Assembly: GCA_017654935.2 (NCBI GenBank)
Contig: CM065680.1
Coordinates: 36,025,155-36,089,154 of the forward strand
DNA length: 64,000 nucleotides
Source: Phymorhynchus buccinoides
Lineage: Eukaryota > Mollusca > Gastropoda > Neogastropoda > Raphitomidae
Direction: 5' to 3'
The notes beneath the pieces are model-generated. The model was not told the origin of the DNA, did no database searches, and was given only the letters and a program-made list of their open reading frames with translations. Below are positions 13,985-27,200 of the stretch, one piece after another. Position 1 is the stretch's first letter, and each line of letters opens with the position of its first letter. Position numbers and translations under genes: made by a program.

Positions 13985-14440
13985 TCCCGAAATCTCTTGA
14001 ATCAAGGCGAACTCAACATCAGACCATCATGATGTAGATCGTGAACGCCCTTGTTGACAGTCCCGGTAGAACAATACCTTCTTCCTGGAAACGCTCGTAC
14101 CACTCCCTCAAATTCCAACAAATATCGACTAGGAGTAGGACAAACACATTCAAGTACAGTTTTTTCCCCAGGGTCATCCCTGTGTGGAACTCCCTTCCAG
14201 CTTCAGCAGCTGAGGCTCCCTCCTTGGTATCATTCAAGAGGGAGCTCAATAACATGCCATTCTAAATTCAAGATAGGGCTAGGGGGCCATAGATCAAAGT
14301 AGTGGTAAATGAAGGGCATGAGCTGTGCCGGTCGGGGCTTGCCCTCGGGGACCGCTACGGTAGCCGGATTGGTCTTGCCTGGATACTGCGAAAAGGTCTA
14401 TGGTCCATAAACACATACACACACACACACACACACAATC
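13985..14440 (+). pseudogene. LINE ORF2 C-terminus, 3' UTR and (CA)n tail
   Basis: Coding text resumes after the foldback: VNALVDSPGRTIPSSWKRSY, NTFKYSFFPRVIPVWNSLPA and SFKRELNNMPF, ending at a TAA at 14263-14265. The next 140 bases match, inverted, 12050-12250, and the copy ends in (CA)n at about 14408-14438. This defines the 3' end structure of the family. Confidence 0.8.
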
Positions 14441-14847
14441 TAAGATAGGACAGTCTTGTTTGGGTTTTTTTTAATTTAAAAAGTAGTATTATACGCATTG
14501 CGCAGCCTCCAAGTCACTAATATAGTCTAATTAGACGGCGTGACCAAAACATTTGAAGATTAAAGATCCAAAACGAAAGGCTACTCAGAAAACCCTATAC
14601 TACACATGATGTCTATTTGAGAGTTGTCTCCCATTTTCTAGTCACAAACGTGTACTTCCATCTCTACCTGAACCCTATCAGATAGTTCACCAACCGTCAT
14701 GAAGTGTATTACCATAATTTTCACTCATATATAATTATTAGTTGCATTGATGATCATCTGTCAAATTATTTTCTTATCAGCCAATGCAAATGAACAAACA
14801 AAACAAAACAAAACTTTTATTGTATGGCGTATGAATACTTAACTAGG
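14441..14847. other. Upstream region of RRS1, no gene seen
   Basis: AT-rich, including AACAAAACAAAAC near 14795. It presumably holds the distal promoter of RRS1. No TATA box is evident in the last 100 bases. Confidence 0.4.
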
Positions 14848-14857
14848 ACCGGAAGTG
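14848..14857 (+). promoter_or_regulatory. ETS/GABP-type site upstream of RRS1
   Basis: ACCGGAAGTG is an excellent match to the ETS-family core, lying 44 bases before the RRS1 start codon. Such sites near the start are common in TATA-less promoters of ribosome-biogenesis and other housekeeping genes (established). That it is used here is inference. Confidence 0.5.
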
Positions 14858-14900
14858 AACGAAGGGAGTTAACTCTCAACTAGTCTGACTTTCGACAAGC

Positions 14901-15040
14901 ATGGCCGCGATCAGAGTGGAAGACTTTTTGCAAGATGCCCCTCCGAAAAGTTTATCGGCGGGGAAGCCAATCGACGTGTCCATCGATGTTGGAAACTTGT
15001 TGGCATTCGATGTCAACCAAATGGACGTGAAAAAATTCAG
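14901..15040 (+). CDS. RRS1: RRS1 exon 1
   Basis: Codes residues 1-46 plus two bases of Arg47. It carries the GNLLAFD signature of the family's N-terminal core. The donor reads AG|GCAAGT, a GC-type donor with otherwise perfect consensus. Only this boundary restores the frame at exon 2. Confidence 0.9.
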
Positions 15041-18000
15041 GCAAGTGCTAAATTAACCCTTTGAAAAGTATTTGACTTTGTTATCAAGGCAAATCACAAC
15101 TTTTTCTTCAGTGCACGTGTCTTTCATTCGCTTTACGAATGCAGAGCTTCAGATCGTTTACAGACTGCATAAAATGAGGGGTGAAGGAACAGGGAGTTCA
15201 TCTTGCCAGCTGCTATTTTCTTATTGACTGAAAATGTACCCGGGCCAGCCACACGTCCACTAAAATCGTATGACTGTACGATACGATTCGATCACATGGT
15301 CTCCATGCTGTCGAGATCACGTGATCGAATCTTCTTCTTCTTCGCAGTACGTAGCCACAATCAACACACTGATTATTATGCCACGGAACCGGGGAGGTTC
15401 ATCCACATATGCCGGAAGATAGGGCCAGGAAGCCAAAGATTAAAGAAAGAGGAGAGAGGACAGACAAAAGGAAAACGCCTAGCTTGATGGGAATCTGCAG
15501 GGGAGAGGGGGAAGGGAGGTGCTGGTGGGGATTTTGCTTGGTTGTTAGACTGATGACCCCTGAGTGGGGCCACCAGCCCGCAGGTGCAGGTGGGTGTCCT
15601 TTGAGGAACTTCCAGACTCCGGCTGCGAAGCTCTCTGGAGTTCTTGCCTCCACTGCGGGTGTTGGCAGGTTGTTCCACTCCTTGATTGTTTGTGGAAAAA
15701 AGGAGCTTTGACGGTACTGCGTCCGACACTGGCCTGGGGGATGAGGAGCTGTTGTGAATGACCCCTACATTGCCGCTCTGGCTGAGGTATGACTTTGCTC
15801 CTGTTCACATTCACCATGCCATTGAGTATTTTATACAGCATGGTGGGTCTGGTGGCTTGTCGGCGTTGCTGCAGTGGATTCCATCTGAGCCTCTGTAGCA
15901 TGTCGGTAACGCTGGCTGTCCTATGGTATCTATTTAAGACAAATCTGGCAGCCCTGCATTGGATTGCTTCCATCTTGTCTATACTCTTCTGAGTGAAGGG
16001 GTCCCAGACCATGCATGCATACTCAAGGAGAGGTCTGACAAATGCCATGTAGGCTTTCTCTCGCAGTTCAGTGGAGGCTATCTTCAGGTTCCTTCGTAGG
16101 AAGCCGAGTGTCTGGCTGGCCTTTGCCGTAATGGTGTTCACATGGACATCCCAGCTGCCACTGCCAGTTGCTTGTAGAGTGACACCCAGATACTTGGCTG
16201 TTTGGACGGTGTCCAAGGTGTGTCCATGCAGTTGGTACAGGTGGTGCAAGGGCTTCCTGCTTCGGGTGAAAGGCAGAGTCTGGCACTTCCCAGGGTGAAA
16301 CTGCATGTTTCACTTCTTCTCCCATTCCTCAAGGCGCTGGAGGTCTTTCTGTAAGCAGGCATGGTCCTCCCTTGAGCAGATGAGCCTGTAGACTGCCGTG
16401 TCGTCAGCAAAGAGCCTTGCCTTTGAAGACAGTTTTTCTGGCAAATCATTTATGTATGCCAGAAATAGGCATGGGCCTAGCACTGATCCCTGTGGTACGC
16501 CTGATTTCACACTGATATAGCATGTACAGTACAGTCATGCGATTTTAGCTGACGTGTGGCTGGCCCTTTAGACTTTTAATCTAGTAAGTTTGACTAGAGT
16601 AAGTGCGTAAGTGAAATAATCCTGCTGTAATATTGCACCTGACTCACAAGTTAAATTTGTCAATTCCGAAAAACCTCTTTCTAAGCTGCAGTCTTTTGCT
16701 TTGTTTGATTGGTCACCTGGATATTTTAGGGAGTCTCTCTTTATAATTTGTGACATTGTTTTGAGCATCAGAAATGCATGCATAATGACTGTGCAATCAA
16801 CATTAAAGGTGGACTCTGAGAGTGAGAGTCTGACGGATGAGTTTTTGCCAGAAACACGTCAAGATCACCAGAAAGACAGACTTTTCAAGGATCGGAACAC
16901 TCACTTTGCTCTGGTTTCCTGGAAATCAAACCGTCAAAATGGCGATTCCTCCTTGGCGGAGATGCCGGAGAGAGAAGCCATTTTGGATGGGGTGGGTGGA
17001 GGCCACTCATTGTGGCTGAAGCTTTTTCTTCTTTGTACTTGTAGTGCAGTAACAAAAAAATTGGAGCTTTTTCCTTTGTTGTGAGTGAAACTCCTTTTGG
17101 TAAACTGTATAAAATTATAAAAAAATAAAAATAAAAATGCTTGTAATTGTATTGTGGACATTTTGTGCATGTGCCTTCTCTTTCACTGAAATAATTTGAC
17201 TTTCTAGCACCTCTGCCAAGGAGGAATCGCTGATTTGACGGTTTGATTTCTAGGAAATGAGAGCAAAGTGAGTGTTGCGATCTCTGTAAAGGGTGTTGTC
17301 CTGGTGATTTCGGCATGTTTCTTGCAAAAACTCATCTGTCAGAGTGCCCCTTTAGCACACACTGAAAAAGAAAGACTGATAGTGATACATTACAAAAGAC
17401 TTCTTTGTCAGTTTGTGTCAGAGAGCTCTCTGTTGACTTTTGTGTTTGCTTTTTTACATAATAATATGTATAGTTAAAATCAAATTTGGCTCAGAATCAG
17501 CAATAATATTTGGTTGACATGTTTTACAATTACAGAATGGACAAAGAGCAGTTTTTGTTGAATTTGACACAGTCAAATGTTCAGCTGCTCATGCAGTCCT
17601 TGGAACAGGTATGATTGTTTGTATCATAATTGAAACAAAAATTTTCCCAACCTACACTTTTTTAACTGCAAAATGTCATCTATGTCAATGCTATGTGGCT
17701 ATCAGGGCTCCCAATCGTCCCACAAAACAAGGGGTCCCAGGGACTCCTTCACTTACAGTTACAGCATAGAGGGTCCTAGAGGCAGGATAGAGGGTCCCAG
17801 TGGCATTGCAAATGCTAAAAAAAAGAATTTTTCTAGTGCATCCCTGGGACCCCCTGCACATTCTTTTAGAGGGTCCTTTAGAAATTTAGTGCTTCATAGA
17901 CCCCCTGGGAGCCCTGTGTACAGTAGAACATCCCAATTAAGACTGCTTCTAAGATGTGACCCAAAAATGTTTCACCGAGTGTTCACATCCCTATTACAGG

Positions 18001-20077
18001 GATCACATCAACACACATGTTTTTGCTTATTTGACACGTTTGGACATTAGCTTTTAATGCATTTTCGGAGCACTCATGCATGACATGCACGCAAAACAAC
18101 TTCTGCCTGCAAACATAGGCCCAACAGTAGGCTATCGATAATCAGCAGTAGGCTAGGCGTAGTCCTATCGCAAGATTTATTCAGAGTCAGACTGACCGCT
18201 AGTGGAAATTCGGCAAAAAGTGTCAGAAACGCATTTCTTGTTGTTGACTGGCGGAGTGGCGCATTAAGATTTAGTTGAAATAATTTTGTTTGACCAATCA
18301 GATAAGAGCCTGTGATATCTTTCTGCTTAGCTTAACGTTTGTAAAAATTGTTTCTTAGACACCATTTTACAAAAACGTCATGCAACGTGCAGGGCGCTCT
18401 CTTGTGAAATTTGCCCTGGCTTCCGCCTGGTGCGTTAACTGCTACAGAACCCAAACGAGCAAGATCATCATCTTTTTTTTTTTTAAGGCAACACATTAAT
18501 ATCCCAATGTTTCAATGCTACTATTGCTAGCAAACTTAGCTTCGATCGGAAACAACTCTCAGCCTCTTAAGTTGTGAAAGGGGTTTAATCTGGGTCAACT
18601 TGTTAAAACTGTTGTCCGCTCCAAAGTCTGATCTGTAGTCTGGATCTCCACCTGTGTTGACACACTGGTCATGGGCAGGCTTTGACTGGCACGGCACTTG
18701 GTTTGATCAACAGAGCTTGTGACGTATGTCAGCAGTGACGTAAGCATAAAAAACAGGTGGTTATATATGCAAATAGGCCACAAACATGCATGCTTTTTAT
18801 TCTTACATCAGTTTTATAGTGTTATGATCTGACACAATTTTTTGCCTAATTTACACATTTTGTGGCTGACTTTGCGTAAGCCAAACGCATTTTGAAAAAC
18901 TAGCGTGATGCCTGCTATTAGTATTAAGACCCCTTCCTATTAAGACCTTTTTGGCTGATTTTTGAAGGTCTTAATATGGAAGTTCCAGTGTGTATACTGT
19001 ATATCTCAGATATTGTCTGTCTATGTAAATTTTACAATATTTTCATGGATACAACAAGGTTTTTTATCCTTGTTATTTTAATTTTAAGATGAAAACATGG
19101 CATAACTGTACATGTATTCCATTATTTTTAGTGTTTGACTGACATACATTTACAGATCTGTTGTGTAGCGTGTTACCAGTATCATGCTAAAATGTTACCA
19201 GTACATGTAGAACTAGAAGTTTTTATTTGTGGACCTGTTACATACTTTGTGACTTGCATTTTTATAATAGACTAGCGCAACGCCGAGTACCAGTAACGCC
19301 TAGTAACGGTAACGCCTAGTAACGGTAATGCCAAGTATTGGTAACGCTGAGTACAGCAAATTTGAAGCGCTTTGGTAAAGAAACGGTGGAGTTATAAGGC
19401 CCCGTTTCGCGTTGGCGCTGCTCTGAGAGTGATGCGCTCTCCCTAGTAACGGTAACGCCTAGTAACGGTAACGCCAAGTACTGGTAACGCTGAGTACAGC
19501 AAATTTGAAGCGATTTCGTGAAGAAACGGCAGAGTTATAAAGCCCCGTTTCCCGTTGGCGCTGCTCTGAGAGTGACGCACTCTCCCGATTTTCTTAACAT
19601 TTGGTGCCAGGCTTTTTTTGACAGCAAATTTGACGCGATTCGGTTGAAAACCGGCGGAGTTATAAGGCCCGTTTTGCATCATGCTGCTGTTATACGCCTA
19701 AGTAATGGATTCGATTCCGGTTTGGCACATTGATAGTCACCGTCCCCGGTCATATATCTGCCAACTTTGAAGGCAAACGGTCCAGAAATACCGGAGATAC
19801 GGGCGCCGAAAGGCCATCGGATGCGCGTTTCGCGCATTTGCAAAACCGCGCAAATGACACGGCCACCTCGGTTGCCGTTGCCATCGCCCCGTTAGGGCTC
19901 ACAGCAAATTTGAAGCGAATCGGTCGAAAAACGGCGGAGTTATAAGGCCCGTTTCGTGTTTCAGACACACACACACACACACACACGGACGGACACTTGG
20001 CTTTTTACTATATGATGAACATTCACATGCACACACACATGCATGCATGCATGCTCGCACACACGCACACGCACACA

Positions 20078-20118
<41 letters not shown>

Positions 20119-23100
20119 CCAAACAAATTGAAACTGCATGTGTGTATGATTATGAATTTGTTGATTTATTTAATGTACCATATTTTTCAGACTTTAATCA
20201 AAGATATTCTAAAAGGGTAAGATGGACTACTTAAAAGCTCGGCGAACCGGGCTGATAGAGTTATCGTTATTGCGGACGTGTACACTATTCACAGTGGAGG
20301 CTATCCAAAAACTCGGACTGGAACTTGAACGGAGAATTCAACTGGCCTATCGATGTGTAAAATGTGTCACGTTTCAAAGGGACATAACCAGTGTTTCTGT
20401 TCTCACTACTCATATAGGGAAAAGAGACCGGATGTTTATCTTCCCCTGTACAGTCTTTGCTTTAAGGCAATAATGTTTTCACCAGGATGAGATGCCTGTG
20501 ACAGCTAATAGTAATATAGTAAGGAAATATAATAACAAAATCTGAATTTTGTGTGAAATTTGGGGGTGCACCTTATAGTCTGAAAAATAGGGTACTTTAT
20601 TAATGTTATTTTCAATGTACATTTTGTGCGTATTTGTGTTGCAGTTGCCCGTGGAGCAAAGGGACCACATATCAGTGGTCAAGGTAAGCCACTTTAAAAA
20701 ATCATATAATTCATGGACACTGACATTGAGTCAATGATTGACTTATGGAGAGTCTTGAAACCGAGTCAAAAGTTTGTCATTATGAAGAGTACCGTAATTT
20801 ATGGCCTATCAGGCGCTACTTTTTTTACTTAACTTTGACCCCTGCGCCTAATCCGGCGCATGTGCCCTTTCTATACTCTAAACAGAAAAAAGTAAGGGGG
20901 TCGAGAGTTGAAACGAACAACTCACCATGCTCTGGTAGCTTCCACAACAAACCGACAACAGTTCACTCACATTGCATTAAAATATAGTTATATAGTTAGG
21001 CTTCCACTTCCGTCACTGGCCCTGTAATGACGTTACTTTCGCTGATCGTTTCGTTTTTCCTTTTTTTGATTTATTTGGTTTCTTTGCGCCTTATCGGGTG
21101 TATGCGCCCTATCTGTGTTCAAATTACGATTATTTTTAAAAAGCAGGGGGTGCGCCTTATGCAGTGTGTCGCCTTATGGGCCGTAAATTACAGTAATGTA
21201 TAAACTTAATGTTGGTGGTCAGTAATGAGTATTGATCTGCTTTGTGATCAGTTTACTTGGTTAAAAATAGGTAAATCAAAAGTTAGTGCAAAAACAACAA
21301 CTTGGGAAAGGTGGACAACAGAGGACCTTCAGATGGAAAAGGCACCCCTCAGTCAAGTGTTCAGCCTGAACTTATTCGTTTAATTAAAGAAAAAAACCTT
21401 TCGTAAACATGTTAAAACCTTTTTCTTGTTGGGAACAAGGAGTTATTAACTAAAAAGACTATTACTGAGCATACTATTAGTATAGTCAGTTTTAGTACAC
21501 TGGGAGTATGTATCATATTTAATACTTACATTGAACCTCTCTTTTTTTACTTTTTTAGAGGGGGGGGGTTCTTGTTAAATTGTTAAAGGCTTGTCTCCAA
21601 GTCCAAGTTCAAGAAGTAATTTTTGTAAGAAGGGAAATAATTGAAAATGGGTTAAACTTAAAGAAAGGAAAAAAGGGAGTGATTTTGAAAATATTTATAC
21701 TTGTAGCACATATCCAAAAAAATGATTTCATACTAATTTAATCAAACTCATGAACTCTTACTAGTCTTAGTTTAATGAAAATTGAAATGCTAACAAAATC
21801 ATTTTGAAAATGTGGATAAAGAAAAATGAGCTCTGAGTAACAAAGCACAAAAAAAGAAGAAATAAAATATATTAACAAAACTAATCAGCTGTGAACTTTT
21901 GCCAAATCCAAATCCAATTCCAAATCATCTTTATTATCTCATAACAGAGAAATTGCAGCCAGGTGCACACAAGAAAAAACAACAATGAATACATTTATCA
22001 ACAACAAAGAATATGAACTAATAACTAATAACACTGCAATGTTGTAATTAACAAACCGGACATATATGAACAAATAGTCCAGTAAAAGCAGAACGCATTT
22101 TAAAAATACATTTAAAATACACTTTAGATCAAAACATAGTCATGATAGCGCAACAGACAAAATGTAAAGCATGTGAATGTGTTTATTATTGCATGCTATT
22201 CAGAACAATTCTTAATGATAACAGTCATGTTCTGGCAAAATACTATGAAATATTACCATCGGGCCGTCGATACAGAACTCTAAAACTGAAAATAAGAGCA
22301 CAGAAAACTTTCTTACTAAGATCAATTCATCTGTTGAACTCTTAATGCACTGCATCGAGTAATTGTTTTGCTGAGCAGCCTGTCCATCTCCTTGGGATTG
22401 AATTTGGATTCGTATTCGTCCAGTTTGTTAACTACAATATTGCAGTGTTATTAGTTATTAGTTTATCTTCTTTAATTGTTGATAAATGTGTTTATTGTTG
22501 TTGTTTTTGTTGATAAATGTGTTTATTGTTGTTGTTTTTCTTATGTGCACCTGGCTGCAATTTCTCAGTTATGAGATAATAAAGATGATTTGATTTGATT
22601 TGATTTGAACAATTTGTGCACCTTTTATAACTTCTAGATCTGTTTGGCTTGTTTTTTTATTTATTTTTATTTGTGTTGACATTGTATTGCTTTCTTTCTT
22701 AAAATATTAGTCACAGAGACTGTCTCTGGGAAATTCAGCCTGCTCCAATCTGGAGAGCATGTCGCACCTAGTGCACTACCACCCTTTTTGTGTGTGCATG
22801 CGGGTATTTCAATGTAACTTAAGGGAAATGGGGAAAGGATAAACTTTAATCCCTTGACTGCCAGAGAAAATTCAAGAAAAAATCATTGGGCAAATCATGC
22901 CATAAAAAAGACAATTGATAGAGCCAATCTGGCAAAATGGTTTGGGGATATTACTCTCTTGATTGTGTTAGAGCAAAAGCCAGCATATCAGGGTTATTCC
23001 TCTTCATCTGATGACATCATCAAGACATCAGTGATGTCATCAGGTCAGTATGTAATACGTTGGTGGCAGTCAAGGGGTTAATGAATTCACTACTCCTCTC

Positions 23101-24156
23101 TTCTCTCTGAGTTCTTTAATTAACTCATTCAAGTCGTTCCGGCCGTATATGTCCGGAATTAATAGATGGATGTCAATTTGATGCATTTGCTTCAACGGAA
23201 GTACATCTGTGTGCACCTTGGTCCTTTCTAATCTTGCTTCGCTCCCTTAGACCACAATTTTGCCTCTGACTTTGGTTTTGTAGTGGTTTGTTGTGGGGAA
23301 ATCCAGTTGGTGTGGAGAGTTTTTCTATATAAAGTCTATATATTAAAAAAAATCTGATCTACCACTTCCTTATGTCTAAACCTGAAGTAAAAACCTGTAA
23401 TCTTCTTTCATTTCTCCTTTTGTTTATGTATGTTTTGTTTGCTTGTGTGCATGGCTGGAGTGAATTGTGAGTGTTTTTAACAATTCTAAATCGTTGCAAT
23501 GCAAATGAGTTAATGCGCGAAGTGGGTGATTGTACCACCACAGGTCCTTTTTTTGTCATCTCATCCGAAAGCATGTATTATTACAATTATTAGTCAAAGA
23601 GACAGAGAGGCCATTGCAAATTGTCTTGCTGTCTAGTTTTGAATCATTTTTCTGTGATTTAAGATAAAACTTACTGGATAGGTGCATGACTGAGAATTGA
23701 TTTCATTTCATTCACATTGTTTTGGGGAATTAGCAACATTGAAAATAGAACAGAAAATCAGCAGCAGTTTCGCTTGCATACATTTATATACAGTGGAATC
23801 CGTTTAATTGGCCATCAGATAATCGGCCAAAGCCGCTTAATCGGCCAATTTCCTCTGGAACAGAATTTTTTCTTCTTAAGCATGTGTTATTTTGTTTGTT
23901 TTTACGACCAAAGCTGAAATCTTCAATTTCGCTTTATTGGCCACTTTTTCTCTCTAATTTTTCCTCTTTACCCCTTTTTGAGAGGGAGAACAACAGAGGC
24001 AGACAAACTGACAACACACTTTGATGTTTACATGGTTGAGTGTGAAGTTGGAAGGTGAGCTGTTGTCAATTGAAAGACCCTGCATGGCGTTAAAATCACT
24101 CAAGAAAACAAAATCATTGTCTTTTACTCGTGCTTCTGTCAAGTTGTAGGATTAAT

Positions 24157-24203
<47 letters not shown>

Positions 24204-27200
24204 ACAAAAAGGGAAATAATTTGAATTTGAACTGCAACATTTAATTTTGACGTCATTGCTTTTGACTTGCATAATTGCGTCATACAGTATCTCAATGTTC
24301 GTTTTATCGGCCTATTCGCTTTATCGGCCATATTTTTCCTGGTCCCAAAAGTGGCCGATTAAGCGGATTCCACTGTACAATGAAATGCCAATTAAATTAT
24401 TATCATTTCGTTATTATTTATTGCCAACTCAACGATTGCATCAAAAGTAGTTTTGGTGAGGTAAATGAGCTAAATGATTCACATTTTGGTTTCGTTTTTC
24501 CAGCTGCCAGAGCCCGCGACTGTTTTGCCCAGAGAAAAAGCAGTAAGTGCACTTCTGTCATTTGTATCTTTCTTCGCTTATTCAAATGTTTATGGTTTTG
24601 TTACGTATCTTTAAAAATTGAGAAGATCTTGTTAACCCTTTCACCGCCAGCCATGTTTCAGCAAAACATTTCCTTTAAATTTACCTGGGTAGAGAACAAA
24701 ATCAATCTGCATGCAGTATTGGGGGTTCTTCTGTGACATATATAAAATAAGGTCTATCCTTACTTCCCAAAACTAAGACAATAGGGTCTTTAGATAATAG
24801 ACCCCAATTTGATGCCTTTTAATGACATAGGTGTTAAATCACTGTGGTGCTAAAATGCGACTTTGGCGGTGAAAGGGTTAAAGAAATGTTTAAAAATCTT
24901 TAAAGCTTTAAGATTTAGATACTAATGAGCGTAGTTTAGGATACCTGGTCATTCTACTAGCCTTCTTCAGTACAGTGGAACCTCCCTTATAAGACCTTCA
25001 AAAATCATCCAAAATGAGGTCTTATAAGGGAGGGGTCTTATAAGAGAGGTCATTTTAATACTTACAAAGAAGGGCAATGTCTCAGAGAAGTAGGTCTTAT
25101 GTGGAAGGGAGTCTTATGATGGGAGGTCTTATAAGGGAGGTTCCACTGTACTGGTCATTTACTTTTTAAGGGAGGCCAGTCTTTTGCACATTCTCGGTAA
25201 CGTCAGTACTTGAACAGGCTTTGTCCAAGCACATGAATTATTTATTCTTATTACCAGACTTACTGCATCCTCCTTTTCTAGCCTTAGATCATGATTTTTA
25301 TTTGAGTTAACTTGTGTTAGCTTGGTGTCTGTTTGCAGGGTGTGTCATTCTGTATGTGTCACATGCTGTCAAGCAATAGTGTGTGTGTGAAAAAAAGGGA
25401 AGGTGGGTGGGGATTTGAAAGACCGGCTGGATTATTTTGATTTCTACTTTAAATTATGTTAAATAATTATTTTTTTATGTTTCTTTTAAAATGTTTTTTG
25501 AAACGGTGTCTATAATGTGCATGTGAAAAAGGGTGGTGGGTGGGGGTGGGGATGAACGGCGTGGGCATTTAATTAAAACAAAAATATATACTTCTTCATA
25601 ATGTTTTGTTAATGTTTTTTGATTGATTGTTTTCTCTCGTAATATTTGTAAAGCGCTCTGAGGATGATTTGTTTTCCATCTAAGAGCGCTATAGAAGTTT
25701 TATTTATTATTATTAAATAATTTTTAAAAAATTAAAAAAATTATGTGTATCATGCATTTGCCGTTTGGTTTCTGTCTGCGACAGGTGCCGAAACCCAAGG
25801 AGACCACCAAGTGGGAGAAGTTTGCTCAGCTGAAGGGCATCCAGTCCAGGAAGAAGGGGAGGATGGCGTGGGACGAAGAGGCCAAGGTAATGTTTGTGGC
25901 AAAAAAAACGACAGCGGTAATCGACCGCAATTAGGTTTGTATTGCAACCAACCATAAAGTCATTCTCTACACCCTTTTGCCAGCCCTGAAAGTGGAAAAT
26001 GTTGTCCACCAGCCTTTCGCTGGTAACTTTTGTTTTTTTAACCAGCCAAACCAAAATTTTGACCAGCCAAACTAACTGTATACATTTTTTGTAAAGAAAC
26101 CACAGTATGGAAAATAAGGCAGATAACTTACCACAGGTCTATGCTTGAACCAGGCTTGTTCACTCTCCTTTTTCAGACCTTTTTCGAACATGCACTGGCT
26201 GGCGAGCATGTAAATTGCGTATAGATTGGGAAAGGAATCTCACGCGAAAAAGAACATCGTTTTTTGCCCACTCGCATTTGGCGGGTGAAGTGAATTATAA
26301 ACTCAACAATTTTTTAGTTCACTCGCCACTTACAGGGCTGTTGGCACGATAATCGTGTGGCATCATGTGACGTCAGGCAACAATAGCCAGCTATTTTATT
26401 TGATCGCTCGATGGAGCGAAAAAGTTCTTGTCGCCGTTGAAATCGTCTAGAAGCAAGCAGGTCACTCTTTGACCAAGCCACTTTCAAGTGAGCTATGAAG
26501 AAAAAACGAGGTGTTTTTAAGTTTCTACACCCAGATCGAGACCATTTTCCATTTCAAACGTATTTTGACTGTCACCGTACATGAATGTTTTTCTTCCTTA
26601 TGAATTTTATAGCTTTACGCATGCAATAGATTTTTACACGTTCATTTTTATATCTTTGCTTTCTGAAACCCGTAACATAATAATGTCCTGAATAGATTTA
26701 TTTGATAGATCCTAAAGTGATCTGTATATTACTGGCCTAGTCATACAGTTTGCCTGAATGTGTGTGTCTGTGTGTAGTAAATATCATGGCAAAAATTGCT
26801 GAAATGGAATTGCTGACACATTATCTCCAGAGATCATAATTGCCCAGCTAAAATCGTGCATATGGAATTGCAGCTTAATGCCTTACTTAATGTATATCTG
26901 GAGATTGCCATGGAACAACTGTCAAGTTAACTTGAAGACGAACCTATGATAATTCACTTTTACATTGCTTTCCATTTATAAAAAATGGTTTGGAATATAT
27001 CACTTAGATCATTGTTCATTGTTGAGAAATAAAACTTAGTAAGTTTTGCATACTAAACAATAAACACTCATTGTAATGTTGAGCAAATTCTTGTTTTCAA
27101 GAAAGTCTGTAACAGCCCTTCAGAGTTAACTTTCATTTCCAGTACTTTTATGCAGCCTCGTACTTGCTGATACATCTTGATCATTTCTAACAGCTAATTT

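Noticed and set aside
17673..18050. 125-codon + strand frame
   Set aside because: It spans the hAT-like MITE and the start of a second MITE inside RRS1 intron 2.
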